Part shown: piece after piece, positions 10,807 through 23,395 of the stretch
Layout of the letters: every line of letters begins with the position of its first letter
Position numbering within the stretch: the first letter of the stretch is position 1
Origin: Sinotaia quadrata
Taxonomy: Eukaryota > Mollusca > Gastropoda > Architaenioglossa > Viviparidae
Assembly: GCA_028829895.1 (NCBI GenBank)
Contig: CM054182.1
Coordinates: 37,692,879-37,756,878, forward strand
Reading direction: 5' to 3'
Length of the DNA stretch: 64,000 nt
Translations under genes and position numbers: made by a program
The notes under the pieces: model-generated
Seen by the model: only the letters and a program-made list of their open reading frames with translations
Database searches by the model: none
Told to the model about the DNA's origin: nothing

Positions 10807-12190
10807 TACCGCACGCCCTCCCTTCGTCTGTCTGTCCGTCCATTTACTTTCATCGTATATTTGAATGAGAGAATTACATATTAACACCATATTAAGTCCA
10901 ATATACCGTTGCGCAAAAAAGACCCAAATACATTTTACAAGAAAACGTAGAAGGACAGAAACCAAAGAGATAACAGTGATCTGTTTGTCTGGTTTATTTC
11001 ATTTTGAGACATGGCAACATTAGTGTACACTCGAATGGAAGTGTGGCTCAGAGAATAATATTTTCACACGACAGCACTGTCATCCATCTTTCGAAACGTT
11101 CATTTCAAACATGAGCGCCCGATGTCTTCCAAGTGCTCGGGTGTATTTGCAACAAAGTTGTTTCTATGTTCTTGAATTTAAAAAAAAACCTACGGATAAC
11201 TGAAGTAATGAAAACATTTACTGCTTTTTAGTGTTGAAGGTTAATGGGGTTTAAAAGAGTAATGTTTTGTCTAACAAGAACATTGCTTTGCTCGATGCTG
11301 CTTCGACTATAAGGTTATCGTTTATCCAGTGTTTTATTATCACCTCCTGACAAAGATAAATTGTATCTCCATGTTTAGTCAACAGCATTAAAGTCACTTG
11401 GAACTATAGCAGTTATTTGAAGCACATGAACGTGCCGTGAAGAGTGAACTGCCAGCTAATTTGGTGTTTAACCAAAAACGATTGTATCATTTCTCCTAAG
11501 CTGTTAAAGAATATGTTATATGTATCACGCTAATCCAATTAACAGAAAAATTGATAGACCTACAGACACTTTGACTGGGTGACTAACAGATTCATTGATT
11601 GGTAGACTTATAGATACATTGAATAGTTGTTTGACAGGGTGACTGATAGGAAAACTGACTGTTAGACTAATATACTTTAACAAGTAGAGTATAAGACACA
11701 TTTTCAAGAAAATCAGTCGTGAGTGACACAAAGTCCGCGGCAGAGCAGGTGGTCAGTCCTGCAGGCTAAACTACGAGGGAAATTGGCATTCTGAATACTC
11801 CTTCAACAGCTGTCTCTGGCGGAAATAGATTTGCATGTGCTTTTGACTCGCTCAGTCGATTAGAGAGTGTCGGCCGAGTACCAGACAACGACGGGAGTCT
11901 CCAGGCTAGGCTCTGACGCCAATGCTTCCTGCAACCGAAGACGTCACCATAACCTGTGGGCAGTGGTGACGTCTGAAATAGTGGCGTGTATGGCAAGTCA
12001 CCCCAGACTAATGAAATAAACACTTACATACATAAAGAAATAATAATAAATGATGCAGTTAATCTTTAAAATTAAAAAAAATAGTCTTTAGCAATAAAAA
12101 TACGGTATCACAAAATCCAAATTATATCACTGAATGCACAGTAGCGTACAATGATGAACGCACACTCACTATGTATGTGTATATGTGCAT
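10807..12190. other. Mostly unique sequence with a GC-richer island
   Basis: A weak duplication of about 70 bp lies near 11571-11675 (motif ACTGGGTGACTAACAGATTC and similar). The part at about 11750-12010 is GC-richer and holds a minus-strand frame of 85 codons (11766-12023). I do not recognise its product and see no convincing splice or codon pattern. Confidence 0.4.
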
Positions 12191-12410
<220 letters not shown>

Positions 12411-12499
12411 GTGGTGGTATGCAAAACGCAAGTTATTGTCATGGATCAGCGTGTGTAGTACTGCTTGGCAAAAAACCCGAAAGAAGGTGTGAACTATAT

Positions 12500-12535
12500 A
12501 GCCGCGCGCGCGCGTGTGTATGTGTTTGTGTGTGT
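12500..12535. repeat. (CG)n/(TG)n alternating tract
   Basis: A short CGCGCGCGCG run passes into TG-rich sequence. Alternating purine-pyrimidine tracts of this kind can adopt Z-DNA; that is inference here. Confidence 0.8.
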
Positions 12536-12689
12536 TTGTAAGTGCATATTTATATACTATAACCTACAGTAGTGCAATAATAGAGAGATGAAGCAACACA
12601 TAATAAATATGTACAGTGAAACTTAATACAAAATGATGAGCATGGAACACAACGTGGATATTTACCGATGTACCACGAACACACGTGGA

Positions 12690-13207
12690 GGTAGACATCG
12701 CTACACGACAACCACTAATTATATAGTGTAGAACATACATCGCTATACTACAACCACTAATTATATAGTGTAGAACATACATCGCTATACTACAACAACT
12801 AATTATATAGTGTAGAACATACATCGCTATACTACAACAACTAATTATATAGTGTAGAACATACATCGCTATACTACAACAACTAATTATATAGTGTAGA
12901 ACATACATCGCTATACTACAACAACTAATTATATAGTGCAGAACATAACATCGCTACACGACAACCACTAATTATATAGTGTAGAACATACATCGCTATA
13001 CTACAACCACTAATTATATAGTGCAGAACATAACATCGCTACACGACAACCACTAATTATATAGTGTAAAACATACATCGCTATACAACAATAATTATAT
13101 AGTGTAGAACATACATCGCTACACGACAACCACTAATTATATAGTGTAGAACATACATCGCTATACTACAACCACTATTTATATAATGCAGAACATACAT
13201 AGCTAAA
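12690..13207. repeat. 42-bp minisatellite, about 12 copies
   Basis: Units carry ACTAATTATATAGTGTAGAA and CATACATCGCTATACTACAA. Two monomer variants, CGCTATACTACAAC and CGCTACACGACAACC, are interspersed. Some units have an extra A (GAACATAACATCGC), and edge units are decayed. Confidence 0.93.
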
Positions 13208-13489
13208 CTATAACCATGAAATAGAACAAAATAAACATTTCTAGAATACAATCACAAAATAAAGCAGAAAACACACTGCTCTCGTTGGTTCGGTATCACT
13301 AAAGCATTTCTAAAATGCAGCCACAAAATAATGCAGAAAATATACTGCTGTCGTTGGTTCTTTATCAGTAAATTAATGGCAACTCCTAAAGAACACTATT
13401 TTCACAATATTATGATAATTGCCAACCGTTAAAGCACTCAGAAGATATATCTGACAATTGTTTCTGTGACTGACTGTAGATGTGAAGTA
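13208..13489. other. Short duplicated unique sequence
   Basis: It contains one imperfect duplication (ACAAAATAAAGCAGAAAACA near 13253 and ACAAAATAATGCAGAAAATA near 13323). Nothing else is seen. Confidence 0.5.
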
Positions 13490-13805
13490 CTACTTATTAG
13501 TGGTGACTCTCAATGACTATGACAACAATATCTCTCATAGACTACTGACCAGTGGTTATTCTATGTTAACATAATTTTTTCAAACAGTACCTTTCAGCGG
13601 TGACTCTCAATAACTATGATAAAAGCTCTCAAAGAGTACCGATCATTGGTGGTTCTCATTATGATAACACCTCTTAAACAGTACTATCAGTGGTGACTCT
13701 CACTAAGTGTGATAACATCAACTCTCAAACAGTACTAATCAGTTGTGATTCGCTCACTATGATAACAAATCAGATAGTACTGATCGGTGGTGACTCTCAC
13801 TGTGG
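13490..13805. repeat. Degenerate minisatellite of about 50 bp, 6 copies
   Basis: Decayed units share CAGTGGTGACTCTCACTA, TATGATAACA and CTCAAACAGTACT. Spacing is uneven because of indels. Confidence 0.8.
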
Positions 13806-14304
13806 TAGAAGCAGCTGTAAGAAAGTAGGAGTTCTTTTACAAACTGTTACAATCATTAATATAATAAGTATAGAGACATCACCAATGCTGAGTTATCCTA
13901 AAACCAACCCATTTACAGCATTGAAAGCGTTAATATAATATATTGTCTCCATGTTTTTTATGCCACACAACAGCATTTGTTATGTTGACCACTCTTTGAT
14001 TGCTAACCACGCTGTTAATCTTTCGGATGCAGTGTATTTGAGTGAGGTAGTATTTGCCTGTATCGCATTCGTAGAAGAAAATCAAAAGAAAACGCTTTGC
14101 TTCAGGCTCATAGTACGTATGCATGCAAGGCCTACACCTCCGTATGGAACGAATCAATACTTTGTGCATGCCTTAGACTGCGGCGACTGCAGTTTGATAA
14201 CCACAGTATCTGAGAGAGGTACAAACAAACGCCTGCGATGAGAATATTTAAACGTGGGGGGGAAAAGTGGAACAGTTGACATCAGTGTGGACATCACTTG
14301 GTGG
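13806..14304. other. Unique sequence, no gene seen
   Basis: Overlapping frames of 96 codons (plus, 13951-14241) and 79 codons (minus, 13930-14169) cannot both be real. Neither resembles a known protein. Confidence 0.4.
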
Positions 14305-14478
14305 TGAAGAGAGGATTAGTAAGCTAGCGTCACGAATATGAAGAATTGACCAGTAAGGTGTGGCGTCACGAATATTAAGAATTGACCAGTAAAGTGTGGC
14401 GTCACGAATGTGAAGAGCGGATTAGTAAGCTAACGTCACGAATGTCAAGATTGGACCAGTAAACTGGCGTCACGAATC
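14305..14478. repeat. Imperfect minisatellite of about 40 bp, 4.5 copies
   Basis: Units share GGCGTCACGAAT, GAAGAATTGACCAGTAA and related variants such as GCGGATTAGTAAGCTAACG. Confidence 0.85.
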
Positions 14479-15408
14479 CTAATATATTTCAGAACTGCGA
14501 CTATATATGCTTTGTGCATTTCCAAAGAAGAAATCCTTCAGATAAGGTTTAGTGCCACAAACGAGGCACAGATCGCTAGTGACTGGACTGATTTCTAGGA
14601 ACACCACTTTACGCAGCCACAGGAACATCATATCTTCTTTCGACCTCTCCAGTTTGTGAGTCGAACAGAGTTACTTCCCGTACGTGAATTAGTAACCAAA
14701 GAGCTAACAATTTAGCAAAGACCAATACGTATTGTTATTTTCAGAAATTATGAAGAGATGCTGATGGGTGGGTGAGGAGAAGAGGGGTGGAGGCAGGCGG
14801 AAGAGTAAAAGAAGGATGATGGTTGGGTAAAGAAAACTGTTCGGCCAAAGTAATCTCCCCTATCAATAGTGATATCCTTTCCCTGGATAGTTGCTTATGC
14901 TTACATTTAATTATATAATTAATATGCGCATTTCAAATTGACTAGTTGGTTCAGTGCCTTATGAGTGACTCTCCCTTCCCACTCTAGCCCGGAAACGCTC
15001 ACAACGTCTTTTGTTAAGGATGTGGTAATAAGACTCTTAAGTTTTAAAATCCTCTTCCATTCGACCATGACTTTATACCTCGTTTCATCTCGCCCCAGCA
15101 GAAATACTGAGTACGGAAAGTTCATCTTATTTGCAGCCTGAGTGGAAAGGGTGAAATATTTGGGGCCTGAGTGGTGGGATAAAAAATCCACAGAGGATTG
15201 CTTGCTATTTTTTTCCCCACCGCAAACGCAAGTGAATAATTTCGTTCAGCAAAATTAGGTTATGTATTATTTTTCTACAGGAAGGCTCGAAGATTTGAAA
15301 GGGGGTAAAGACTGTGGGCGTTAGGTGATTGAAAATCGAGTATGCCAGAATTTGAGGACTGTTTTCTATGCAGCCCACGCTAGCTATACCGCTTCTTAAA
15401 CCAAACAG
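14479..15408. other. Unique sequence, no gene seen
   Basis: A G-rich purine patch at about 14761-14807 (TGGGTGGGTGAGGAG) could form a quadruplex. A minus-strand frame of 90 codons (14919-15191) is not recognised. Confidence 0.45.
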
Positions 15409-15502
15409 TGAATATTTTCCCGTATGTCAAATTATCGCTTGTTCCTTTAATTTACGTGACTCCATGAACATTTCCCCGTATGTCAAATTATCGCTTGTGG
15501 TT
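15409..15502. repeat. Tandem duplication of about 62 bp
   Basis: CCCGTATGTCAAATTATCGC followed by TTGT occurs twice, about 58-62 bp apart. Confidence 0.85.
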
Positions 15503-15734
15503 TGAATATTCATGATATGCATTTTAATTGTAAGCAATATCCCTTTGTGCCTTTTGCGTTTTAAACGTTCAGTGACAGTTTATATATCATTTTGTATTAT
15601 TATTTTAAAATAAACATTTGAGTAGAAATGAGACAATTGACTTCTTTCATCATTATGATCATGAACATGAAAACAAATTATTTATATCTCGTAGTCTTAA
15701 ATATATAATTATTGATAGAGAAATATAACTCTCT
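15503..15734. other. Unique AT-rich sequence
   Basis: Nothing is recognised. Confidence 0.5.
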
Positions 15735-16035
15735 GATGTACTATGCGTGAATGCAGACTCAGACACATTAAAATTCAATGATAACCGGTGCATGACTGCG
15801 ACTTAGACAAAACATTATAATTCTGTGATATGCTGTACATGAATGCAGAACCAGACACAACATTATAATTCTGTGATATGCTGTACATGAATGCAGAACC
15901 AGACACAACATTATAATTCTGTGATATGCTGTGCATGAATGCAGAACCAGACAACATTATAATGCAATGACATGCGATGTTTAATTGCAACCCAGACAAA
16001 ACATTATGGTCTCTGATATATTATGCATGAGTGTA
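15735..16035. repeat. 48-bp minisatellite, 3 good and about 3 decayed copies
   Basis: Units carry GAATGCAGAACCAGACACAA and CATTATAATTCTGTGATATG. The clearest starts are at 15841 and 15889. Outer copies on both sides are degenerate. Confidence 0.9.
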
Positions 16036-16359
16036 CATGCAGAGAAGACTTGATTTACACAGAAACGAGTGTGTGAAAAAAAATATATTGACACAATGAT
16101 GTCCTGATGCGTTTTTTCGATTGATTTCTTTATATTTACTTTTATAACACACAAGCAAAAATGTGTTTACATTCATAGACATAATCCTGAGTTTTATTTC
16201 TTTAAAGAAAAATCAAGTCCTCTAAACGTATGAAACTGCTTGAAGAAATATCATTTCAAGGTTTTCAGATTCTTGGTAATCGCATTTCAGGTAATCCGGT
16301 CTAAAGAGAACATCTGAATATCACGTGCAACCAGTCTTTTCACTGACTGGTGCAAAATG
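16036..16359. other. Unique AT-rich sequence, no gene seen
   Basis: Nothing is recognised. Confidence 0.5.
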
Positions 16360-16575
16360 CGCATGACAAGCCACATGCAAACATTTACGTGACAGTACGG
16401 ACGTTTAATGGCACGACAAGTTATAACAAACATTTACGGGATAGTACATATGTTAATGGCACGACAAGTTATAACAAACATTTACGGGATAGTACATATG
16501 TTAATGGCACGACAAGTTATAACAAATATTTACATGCCAGTACGGATGTTTGATGGCATGACAAGTCGCGTGCAA
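16360..16575. repeat. 48-bp minisatellite, about 4 copies
   Basis: Units carry AATGGCACGACAAGTTATAA and CAAACATTTACGGGATAGTA at 16408, 16456 and 16504, with a diverged first and last unit. Confidence 0.92.
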
Positions 16576-17019
16576 TTACTGACGGGATAATATGAAGTTG
16601 ATACAGTATTAAGCAACTTACTTCACTTGTGAATTTCATCACGTCGTATGTTTCGAATCGTAACGATACTGACGTTATTGTTTTGAAAAACAGTCTTGAT
16701 TAAAACCCATACCCTGCAATTTTGCCACCCTTAATAACACTGCTGTGCTATTCTTGTCTGTAATTGCCTTGAAGACTTTGTATCACTTGTGGTTACACTG
16801 CTGTGACTTTCCTGTCTACAGCGATGCTGTAGAATTAAATTATAATGCTATAATGAAACGTTTTTCATTGTAACGCCCTAGATTAAACCACACATTACTA
16901 AAAACATATATTTTGATATGACTTCACCTTTAATAGCTACCTTGTGATTCGCTATGTGTGTACTTAAAGATTTGATGAACTTGCTTCGGTAACTAGCATT
17001 AGGGAAGGTGAAAGAATCT
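16576..17019. other. Unique sequence, no gene seen
   Basis: Nothing is recognised apart from a weak repetition of CACTGCTGTG. Confidence 0.5.
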
Positions 17020-17155
17020 ATCTGACCTAATACTTGTTGATGTATAGCTAACAAATCTGACTTAATACTTGTTGGTGTATAGCTAACAAATCTGACCTAA
17101 TACTTGTTGGTGTATAGCTAACAAATCTGACCTAATACTTGCTGGTGTATGACCT
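17020..17155. repeat. 35-bp minisatellite, about 3.8 copies
   Basis: Units TCTGACCTAATACTTGTTGG plus TGTATAGCTAACAAA occur at 17021, 17056, 17091 and 17126. Confidence 0.93.
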
Positions 17156-17876
17156 AGCAAATAATGGACACCTATCTTTCTCACCATAAGCCTCTGCATT
17201 TGCTGTTTCTTTCACAGGTGGTTGTGTCCATATGTAAAACAAAGAAATAACAAATGCATTCCAATAATTATATTAATATTTTTCAATGATTTAATATTTC
17301 ATCTAATTTGTATTGGGCCTGGGTATGAAGTCAGCTTTTTCGAAAAATAATATTACTATCAACTGTTATATGCATTCAATACTTGCTTTGTAAATTATTA
17401 TACAAACATTATTCTAAGTCATTCAAAAGTTACTAAAAACAATTATACAAGCATCTCTAAACCTGCAGCTCAGCTTCCAGATATAAAAATATAAATATAA
17501 ATAAAGAACTATTTCAGAAAAGAAAGTGAAATAAATTACTTGGTAGGTCTTCATGCCATGTACGTCTTTAATCAAAGTCTGAGGAGGCACTTCATTTGGT
17601 AAAAGAAAAAATAAAATACAGCTAAGTATTAAGTGCGAGAATATCTGGGATGAAAAGTTTGCTGCGGGTCCTGTGAGGAAAAAAGTCAACAAAAAAAGCA
17701 ACAACTATCCCTTATTAAACCCAGCGGACAACAAAACTCGTCGTCATTTCACCGTTCACACTTACTCTCGCGAAAAAAATCTGTGCATACATAGCTTTCG
17801 GACAGAGTGACACACATATTGACAGAGACAGTGACAGACAGATAAACATATACATGTAGAGAAATTGTGAGAAAAA
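17156..17876. other. Unique AT-rich sequence, no gene seen
   Basis: A minus-strand frame of 93 codons (17423-17704) is hydrophobic and phenylalanine-rich, as expected from AT-rich DNA. I do not call it a gene. Confidence 0.45.
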
Positions 17877-17900
17877 GAGGAGAGAGAGAGACAGACAGAC

Positions 17901-17935
<35 letters not shown>
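17877..17935. repeat. (GA)n(GACA)n microsatellite
   Basis: GA run interrupted by GACAGACAGACAGACA. Confidence 0.96.
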
Positions 17936-17938
<3 letters not shown>

Positions 17939-18144
17939 CTGTACAATTTAGAGTAAATTTACTGTAAGAGTATATCACTTTATTAGTACAGACACCAACG
18001 TACACATGCAGACACACGATCACACATGTCCGCACGTACATATGCTCTTTAAATAAAGGAGTTAGCCTTTCTCTGTGATACCGTGGTTACCGCACACTTA
18101 TAAAACAGGACAGGTAAGCGGATTGGCTGCTGACCGTTCTACCG

Positions 18145-18260
18145 CTTTCAAATCAATGTCCTGAACTCGGGTGGGCCAGCAGTCTTTGCTGAACTACTTT
18201 CAAATCAATGTCCTGACACGGATAGGGCCATCAGTCTTTGCTGAACTGCTTTCAAATCAA
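18145..18260. repeat. Tandem repeat of about 56 bp, 2.1 copies
   Basis: CTTTCAAATCAATGTCCTGA and CAGTCTTTGCTGAACT recur at about 56-58 bp intervals. Confidence 0.88.
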
Positions 18261-18584
18261 GGGAACGAATTAGGCCGGTGTGTCTACACTGCCGTCCTCT
18301 CATGCGTTCTGATCACAGGAGATAAGTGGGAAGACCAGAGGCCATTACTGTACCACGTTTTAGTCCTGGTTGTTAACTTACCTTTTCCTGCCTAGGTACT
18401 AATCGTAGAAACACTCAACATACAAAAAATTATCATACTAGGAATTAATGTAGCTTGTGGTTCATTTGGCTGTTAGACACATCTGGACTCTAAGAATGTC
18501 TATATCTCCAGCTCTACAAAATTAAACAGTTTTGAGTTGTCCCAATGTCAAGACTAGAATGCAAATAAAAAAAAAACAAATATC
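18261..18584. other. Unique sequence, no gene seen
   Basis: Nothing is recognised. Confidence 0.5.
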
Positions 18585-18734
18585 AATCCAACTCTACATG
18601 TCAATGCATATACCTTTAGGGAACACTGCACTAAAGCACAGAAGATGATTGTCTGACACAATCCAACTCTACATTTCAATGCATATACCTTTAGGGAACA
18701 CTGCACTAAAGCACAGAAGATGTTTTTCTGACAT
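18585..18734. repeat. 75-bp tandem duplication
   Basis: Two near-identical copies begin AATCCAACTCTACAT at 18585 and 18660. Confidence 0.93.
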
Positions 18735-18964
18735 AAAACAACGTTCTGTATAGAATAAAAATTGGTAGCTCCAGTTTTCTACATAATATATATTAAAGAA
18801 TAATAGTTATTTTCATCAATAGTAATCTAGGAAACCATTTATTGTATAAGCACACATTCCTGTGGACGATATGATAGCTATCCTTTTTCAGAGTAAGATT
18901 GATTTTTAACCCCATAAATTCTATCAGAAGAAAACTGCACTCGTATTTCTTCAACAAAATAGAT

Positions 18965-19533
18965 GACTCTATTTTGTTACAAAAACTTCACAAAAGGGGG
19001 TGGCTCTATTTTTTACATAAATTTTGCAGAAGGGGTGGTTCTATTTTGTTACATAAACTTCACTAAAGGGATGTGTCTCTATTTTGTTACATAAACTTTA
19101 CAAAAGGTCTGTGGTTTTATTTTGTGACATAAACGTCAAAAAGGGATGTGTCTCTATTTTGTCACATAAACTTCACAAAAGGGGGTGGCTCCGTTTTGTT
19201 ACATAAACTTCACAAATGGCGGTTATTTGTTACATAAATTTCTCGAAAAGGGATGGCTTAATATTGTTACATATTCTTCATAAATGGGGGTGGCTCAATT
19301 TTGTTACATAAACGTCACAAAAGGGGATGATTCTATCTTGTTACATAAACTTCACTAAAGTTGATTATTCTATTTTATTACATAAGCTAAAAAAAGTGGG
19401 TTGCTCTATTTTGTTACATAAACGTCACAAAAGGGGATGATTCTATCTTGTTAAATAAACTTCACTAAAGTTGATGATTCTATTTTATTACATAAGCTAA
19501 AAAAAGTGGGTTGCTCTATTTTGTTACATAAAC
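18965..19533. repeat. Degenerate minisatellite of about 40 bp, about 14 copies
   Basis: Units carry CTATTTTGTTACATAAACTT and CACAAAAGGGGGTGGCT. A longer block of three units containing AAAGGGGATGATTCTATCTT is duplicated at about 19307-19425 and 19425-19535, so the array has a recent higher-order duplication. A stray monomer lies at 21871. Confidence 0.9.
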
Positions 19534-20016
19534 GCGTATATATGAATATGATTAACTTGGAAAGGGAAACACTTCCCAGAGAAGTATGAAAAAGTCCTCT
19601 TTTAAGAGCAACGTTCCATAGAAGGGTATAACATAAAAACATTTTAAAATCTATTTTGCGTAGATATGAAAATGCATTTCATCAAAATATGTTTCTGTTT
19701 GTTTTAGAAATAAGCTTCAACAGCTCGCATTACCTGTAAATATATAGAACGGCAGAAAAGCATACACATAGACTGAAAAGTCTCCTTTCCATTCACGTAA
19801 GGTTTGCTGATATAGAAACTGGATGTTCAATAGAATTCGATCCGTTTGTCACCCACGTGTTAATTTTCTTTTCCCCTAAACTTGCCGCTCGATGTAACCG
19901 GTGTCGAAACAGCCAGAACAGGATCCATATGGGTTTGGATGGCTTTATTGATGTTTAAAGATACACGCATATACTGCCAGCAGGCCCCACTTTGATCCAC
20001 ATTGATTTTTTCGCTG

Positions 20017-20020
<4 letters not shown>
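19534..20020. other. Unique sequence, no gene seen
   Basis: Nothing is recognised. Confidence 0.5.
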
Positions 20021-20111
<91 letters not shown>

Positions 20112-20112
20112 T
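20021..20112. repeat. (CA)n(GCAC)n microsatellite
   Basis: About 28 CA units followed by about 9 GCAC units. Confidence 0.97.
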
Positions 20113-20239
20113 GTACGCACACACAGACGCACAGATAAATACAAAACACATTTGGATTTGGCTGTTTTTGTGAATTAAGAATGTTTGCATATGTACGCAA
20201 CACTTTTTATACCCACTCTGTGGTGGTATATGCGATCTA

Positions 20240-20795
20240 GAGATGAATTACGAACTCTTGTACATAAAAGACATTAGAAATACGAAGTATTTGCATATCC
20301 TCCATAGCATGAAAAACGATCTGTTTGTGCATTTGTCAGTGATGCAAAATACGTGTGTACCCTTAACAAAATACGTGTGTACCCTTAACAAAATGAAATA
20401 CGGTCTATTTGTGCATTTGTCAGTGATGCAAAATACGTGTGTACCCTTAGCAAAATGGAATACGAATTAGTTGTGGACAAGAGTTACTTTAGAAACAAGC
20501 CACATACGTTTGTTTAATATAAGTTGTGTTACAGATCTACTAATATCGAATAATACGAACTAGGTGTGGTCAAATTTAGATACAAGGCAGATATATTTCT
20601 TTTATCTATAAAATACAAGTTGTGGACTTACAGTTATTTTAGATCCAGGCCAGATATAATTATTTCCGTTATACTGTAAAATACAAGTTGTGGACTTACA
20701 GTTATTTTAGATCCAGGCCAGATATAATTATTTCCGTTATACTGTAAAATACAAGTTGTTTTTGCAGATCGCTGACACCCAAAAATACGAGCTAG
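20240..20795. repeat. Minisatellite family of about 68 bp with decayed flanks
   Basis: The clean core at 20610-20759 has a 68-bp period (AAAATACAAGTTGTGGACTT and GATCCAGGCCAGATATAATT). Decayed relatives with AATACGAACTAG and AATACAAGTTG lie either side. A second duplicated block at 20311-20465 carries GCATTTGTCAGTGATGCAAA and ATACGTGTGTACCC. Confidence 0.8.
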
Positions 20796-21234
20796 ATTTT
20801 TAAGCAGGAACAAAATTTTGACCTATTGAACTTTCATATTTGCGTTGTTAAATAGAAAAAAACATTGCAGTGTCCTTCTTGATCAGCAACACTGACGAGT
20901 GGATCTTCTTTCAATGCAGTTCACACGTGTATCCTTGGTGATAAACCACTTTACTATCTTATAGCAATTTTTTTTAATTCTAAAATTTCTTAAAACTAAA
21001 ATTTTCACTCCAACGCATCAGTTTTATTTTTATAAGCATCACAAGGCGTCAAGGCGTAAAGTACTGAGCAGAAATCAAGAATAACCCTAGGCTCACCATC
21101 TTTTTGTTGTCATTATCGATTGGTCTCCGATAAACTATAATTTAGTCATGTGCACTTCAACCTTAAAAGCCCCGCTTGCAATCGCATGTCCGCATATGGA
21201 GATTGTACGGAACGCCTAGCTGATGGATTTTATT
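20796..21234. other. Unique sequence, no gene seen
   Basis: Nothing is recognised. Confidence 0.5.
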
Positions 21235-21740
21235 CGAGTATATGTGTGTGTATGTATGTAGTGTATCTTTGTATATGTGCGTATTTGGGTAGAGTGTGTG
21301 TGTGTATATGTGTATGTGTGTATGAATGTGTATATGCGTGCATGTGTATTTGTTTGTATGTGTGTATGTGAGTGTATTTGTGCATGTATGTGAGTTTATG
21401 TTTGTGTGTATGTGTATATGTGGGTTGGTGTATGTATGCATATGTGTTTATGTGCATGCACGTGCATGTATGCGTATATATATATGTGAGTGTGTATGTG
21501 TATGTTATTTATGTATGTCTATGTGTGCGTGTATGTGTAATTAATTTATGTTTGTATATATGTGTGTGTGTATGTATCTGAGTGTATGTGTGTATGTGAG
21601 TATATGTGGGTGGGTATATGTGCATGTACACGCGTGTATGTAGGTATGTGTATATGTGTGTATGCATGTATGTAAGTGTGTATGTGTGTGTTTGTGTGTG
21701 CGTGCGCGCGCGTGTGTTTGTGTGTGTGTGTGTGTGTTAC
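21235..21740. repeat. TG-rich low-complexity block of about 500 bp
   Basis: Long imperfect TGTA/TGTG/TGCA sequence ending in a CGCGCGCG patch (about 21700) and a clean (TG)n run (about 21720-21737). Open frames in several phases (rich in Cys/Val on plus and in His/Thr on minus) are artefacts. Confidence 0.93.
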
Positions 21741-22326
21741 ATAATGAAATATTCGATATGAAAAAGAAACCTAAGAAAAAAAATTGAAGCTAATATTTGA
21801 TATGAATCATTAAGTCGAACTTTATGTTATTTTATTTCAGAGCTACCTATATGTAATATATTCTAGTTAATTGTTACATACATTTCCCAAAAGGGGACGG
21901 CTCTCTTGTGTACCTGAATAGGATGGCTCTATGGCTCAAAAACCTCACTTAAATGTAGATTAGCTACAATTCGTCTGTGCAAATAAATATTAAATAAAAC
22001 TTCTGACGCGTGTTAAAACTTCGAGTACTGACCCCGTATTTATGTTTGCTTGATCATCATTGGTTTAAATCACAATTTCACATGATATAGTGACCTTTTA
22101 GTGACAGTTAAACCTTGAACAAATGATTACGCATCATCCGTTATAAAATATGACAGAACATTACTCTTAATCGTGATAAAGCACAAGAGGTCACAGGTCA
22201 CTTCAAATCTCTGATTTTGTTTCAGTGTTTAAATTGATATCGTGTCTCTAGTCAATCAATAGGGTATAATTTTGCAAAGTTTGTCTCTTTTTGAACATGC
22301 CCCAAGTGCTAGCAAATGCACATTTA
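21741..22326. other. Unique sequence with a stray satellite monomer
   Basis: At 21871-21906 TTGTTACATACATTTCCCAA followed by AAGGGGACGGCTCT matches the monomer of the array at 18965-19533, about 2.3 kb upstream. Otherwise nothing is seen. Confidence 0.6.
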
Positions 22327-22790
22327 TAAACTCAGTCATCGACCAATGCCTCATACGTATAATTATATACTCAGATATTGACCAATGCCTCATATTCATA
22401 ATTTTATACTCAGACTTTGACCAATGCCTAATACTCATAATTTTATACTCAGACATTGACCAATGCCTCATACTCATAATTTTATACTCAGACATTGACC
22501 AATGCCTCATACTCATAATTTTATACTCGGACATTGACCAATGCCTCATAGACATTGACCAATGCCTCATACTCAGACATTGACCAATGCCTCATACTCA
22601 GACATTGACCAATGCCTCATACTCAGACATTGACCAATGCCTCATACTCATAATTTTATACTCAGACTGACCAATGCCTCATACTCATAATTTTATACTC
22701 AGACTGACCAATGCCTCATACTCATAATTTTATACTCAGACATTGACCAATGCCTCATACTCATAATTTTATACTCAGACATTGACCACA
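22327..22790. repeat. 39-bp minisatellite with 25-27 bp short units
   Basis: The full unit is CAGACATTGACCAATGCCTC plus ATACTCATAATTTTATACT (39 bp). In the middle (about 22550-22650) the unit is shortened by loss of the ATAATTTTATACTC part. Both strands stay open across much of it. Confidence 0.93.
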
Positions 22791-23395
22791 ACATGTAAAA
22801 CGCTGTTGGCATGAGTAAGCTAGTGTAAAAGCCTGGGACAATGACATGTAAAACGCTGTTGGCATGAGTAAGCTAGTGTAAAAGCCTGGGACAATGACAT
22901 GTAAAACGCTGTTGGCATGAGTAAGCTAGTGTAAAAGCCTGGGACAATGACATGTAAAACGCTGTTGGCATGAGTAAGCTAGTGTAAAAGCCTGGGACAA
23001 TGACATGTAAAACGCTGTTGGCATGAGTAAGCTAGTGTAAAAGCCTGGGACAATGACATGTAAAACGCTGTTGGCATGAGTAAGCTAGTGTAAAAGCCTG
23101 GGACAATGACATGTAAAACGCTGTTGGCATGAGTAAGCTAGTGTAAAAGCCTGGGACAATGACATGTAAAACGCTGTTGGCATGAGTAAGCTAGTGTAAA
23201 AGCCTGGGACAATGACATGTAAAACGCTGTTGGCATGAGTAAGCTAGTGTAAAAGCCTGGAACAGTGACTTGTAAAACGCTGTTGGCATGAGTAAGCTAG
23301 TGTAAAAGCCTGGAACAGTGACTTGTAAATCGCTGTTGGCATGAGTAAGCTAGTGTAAAAGCCTGGAACAGTGACTTGTAAAACGCTATTAGCAT
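22791..23395. repeat. 53-bp minisatellite, about 11.4 copies
   Basis: Units ACATGTAAAACGCTGTTGGC plus ATGAGTAAGCTAGTGTAAAA recur every 53 bp; CGCTG falls at 22801, 22854 and on to 23384. The first 9 are nearly identical. The last three share GGAACAGTGACTTGTAAA, showing ordered divergence at the right edge. It joins the preceding 39-bp array directly. Confidence 0.97.
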
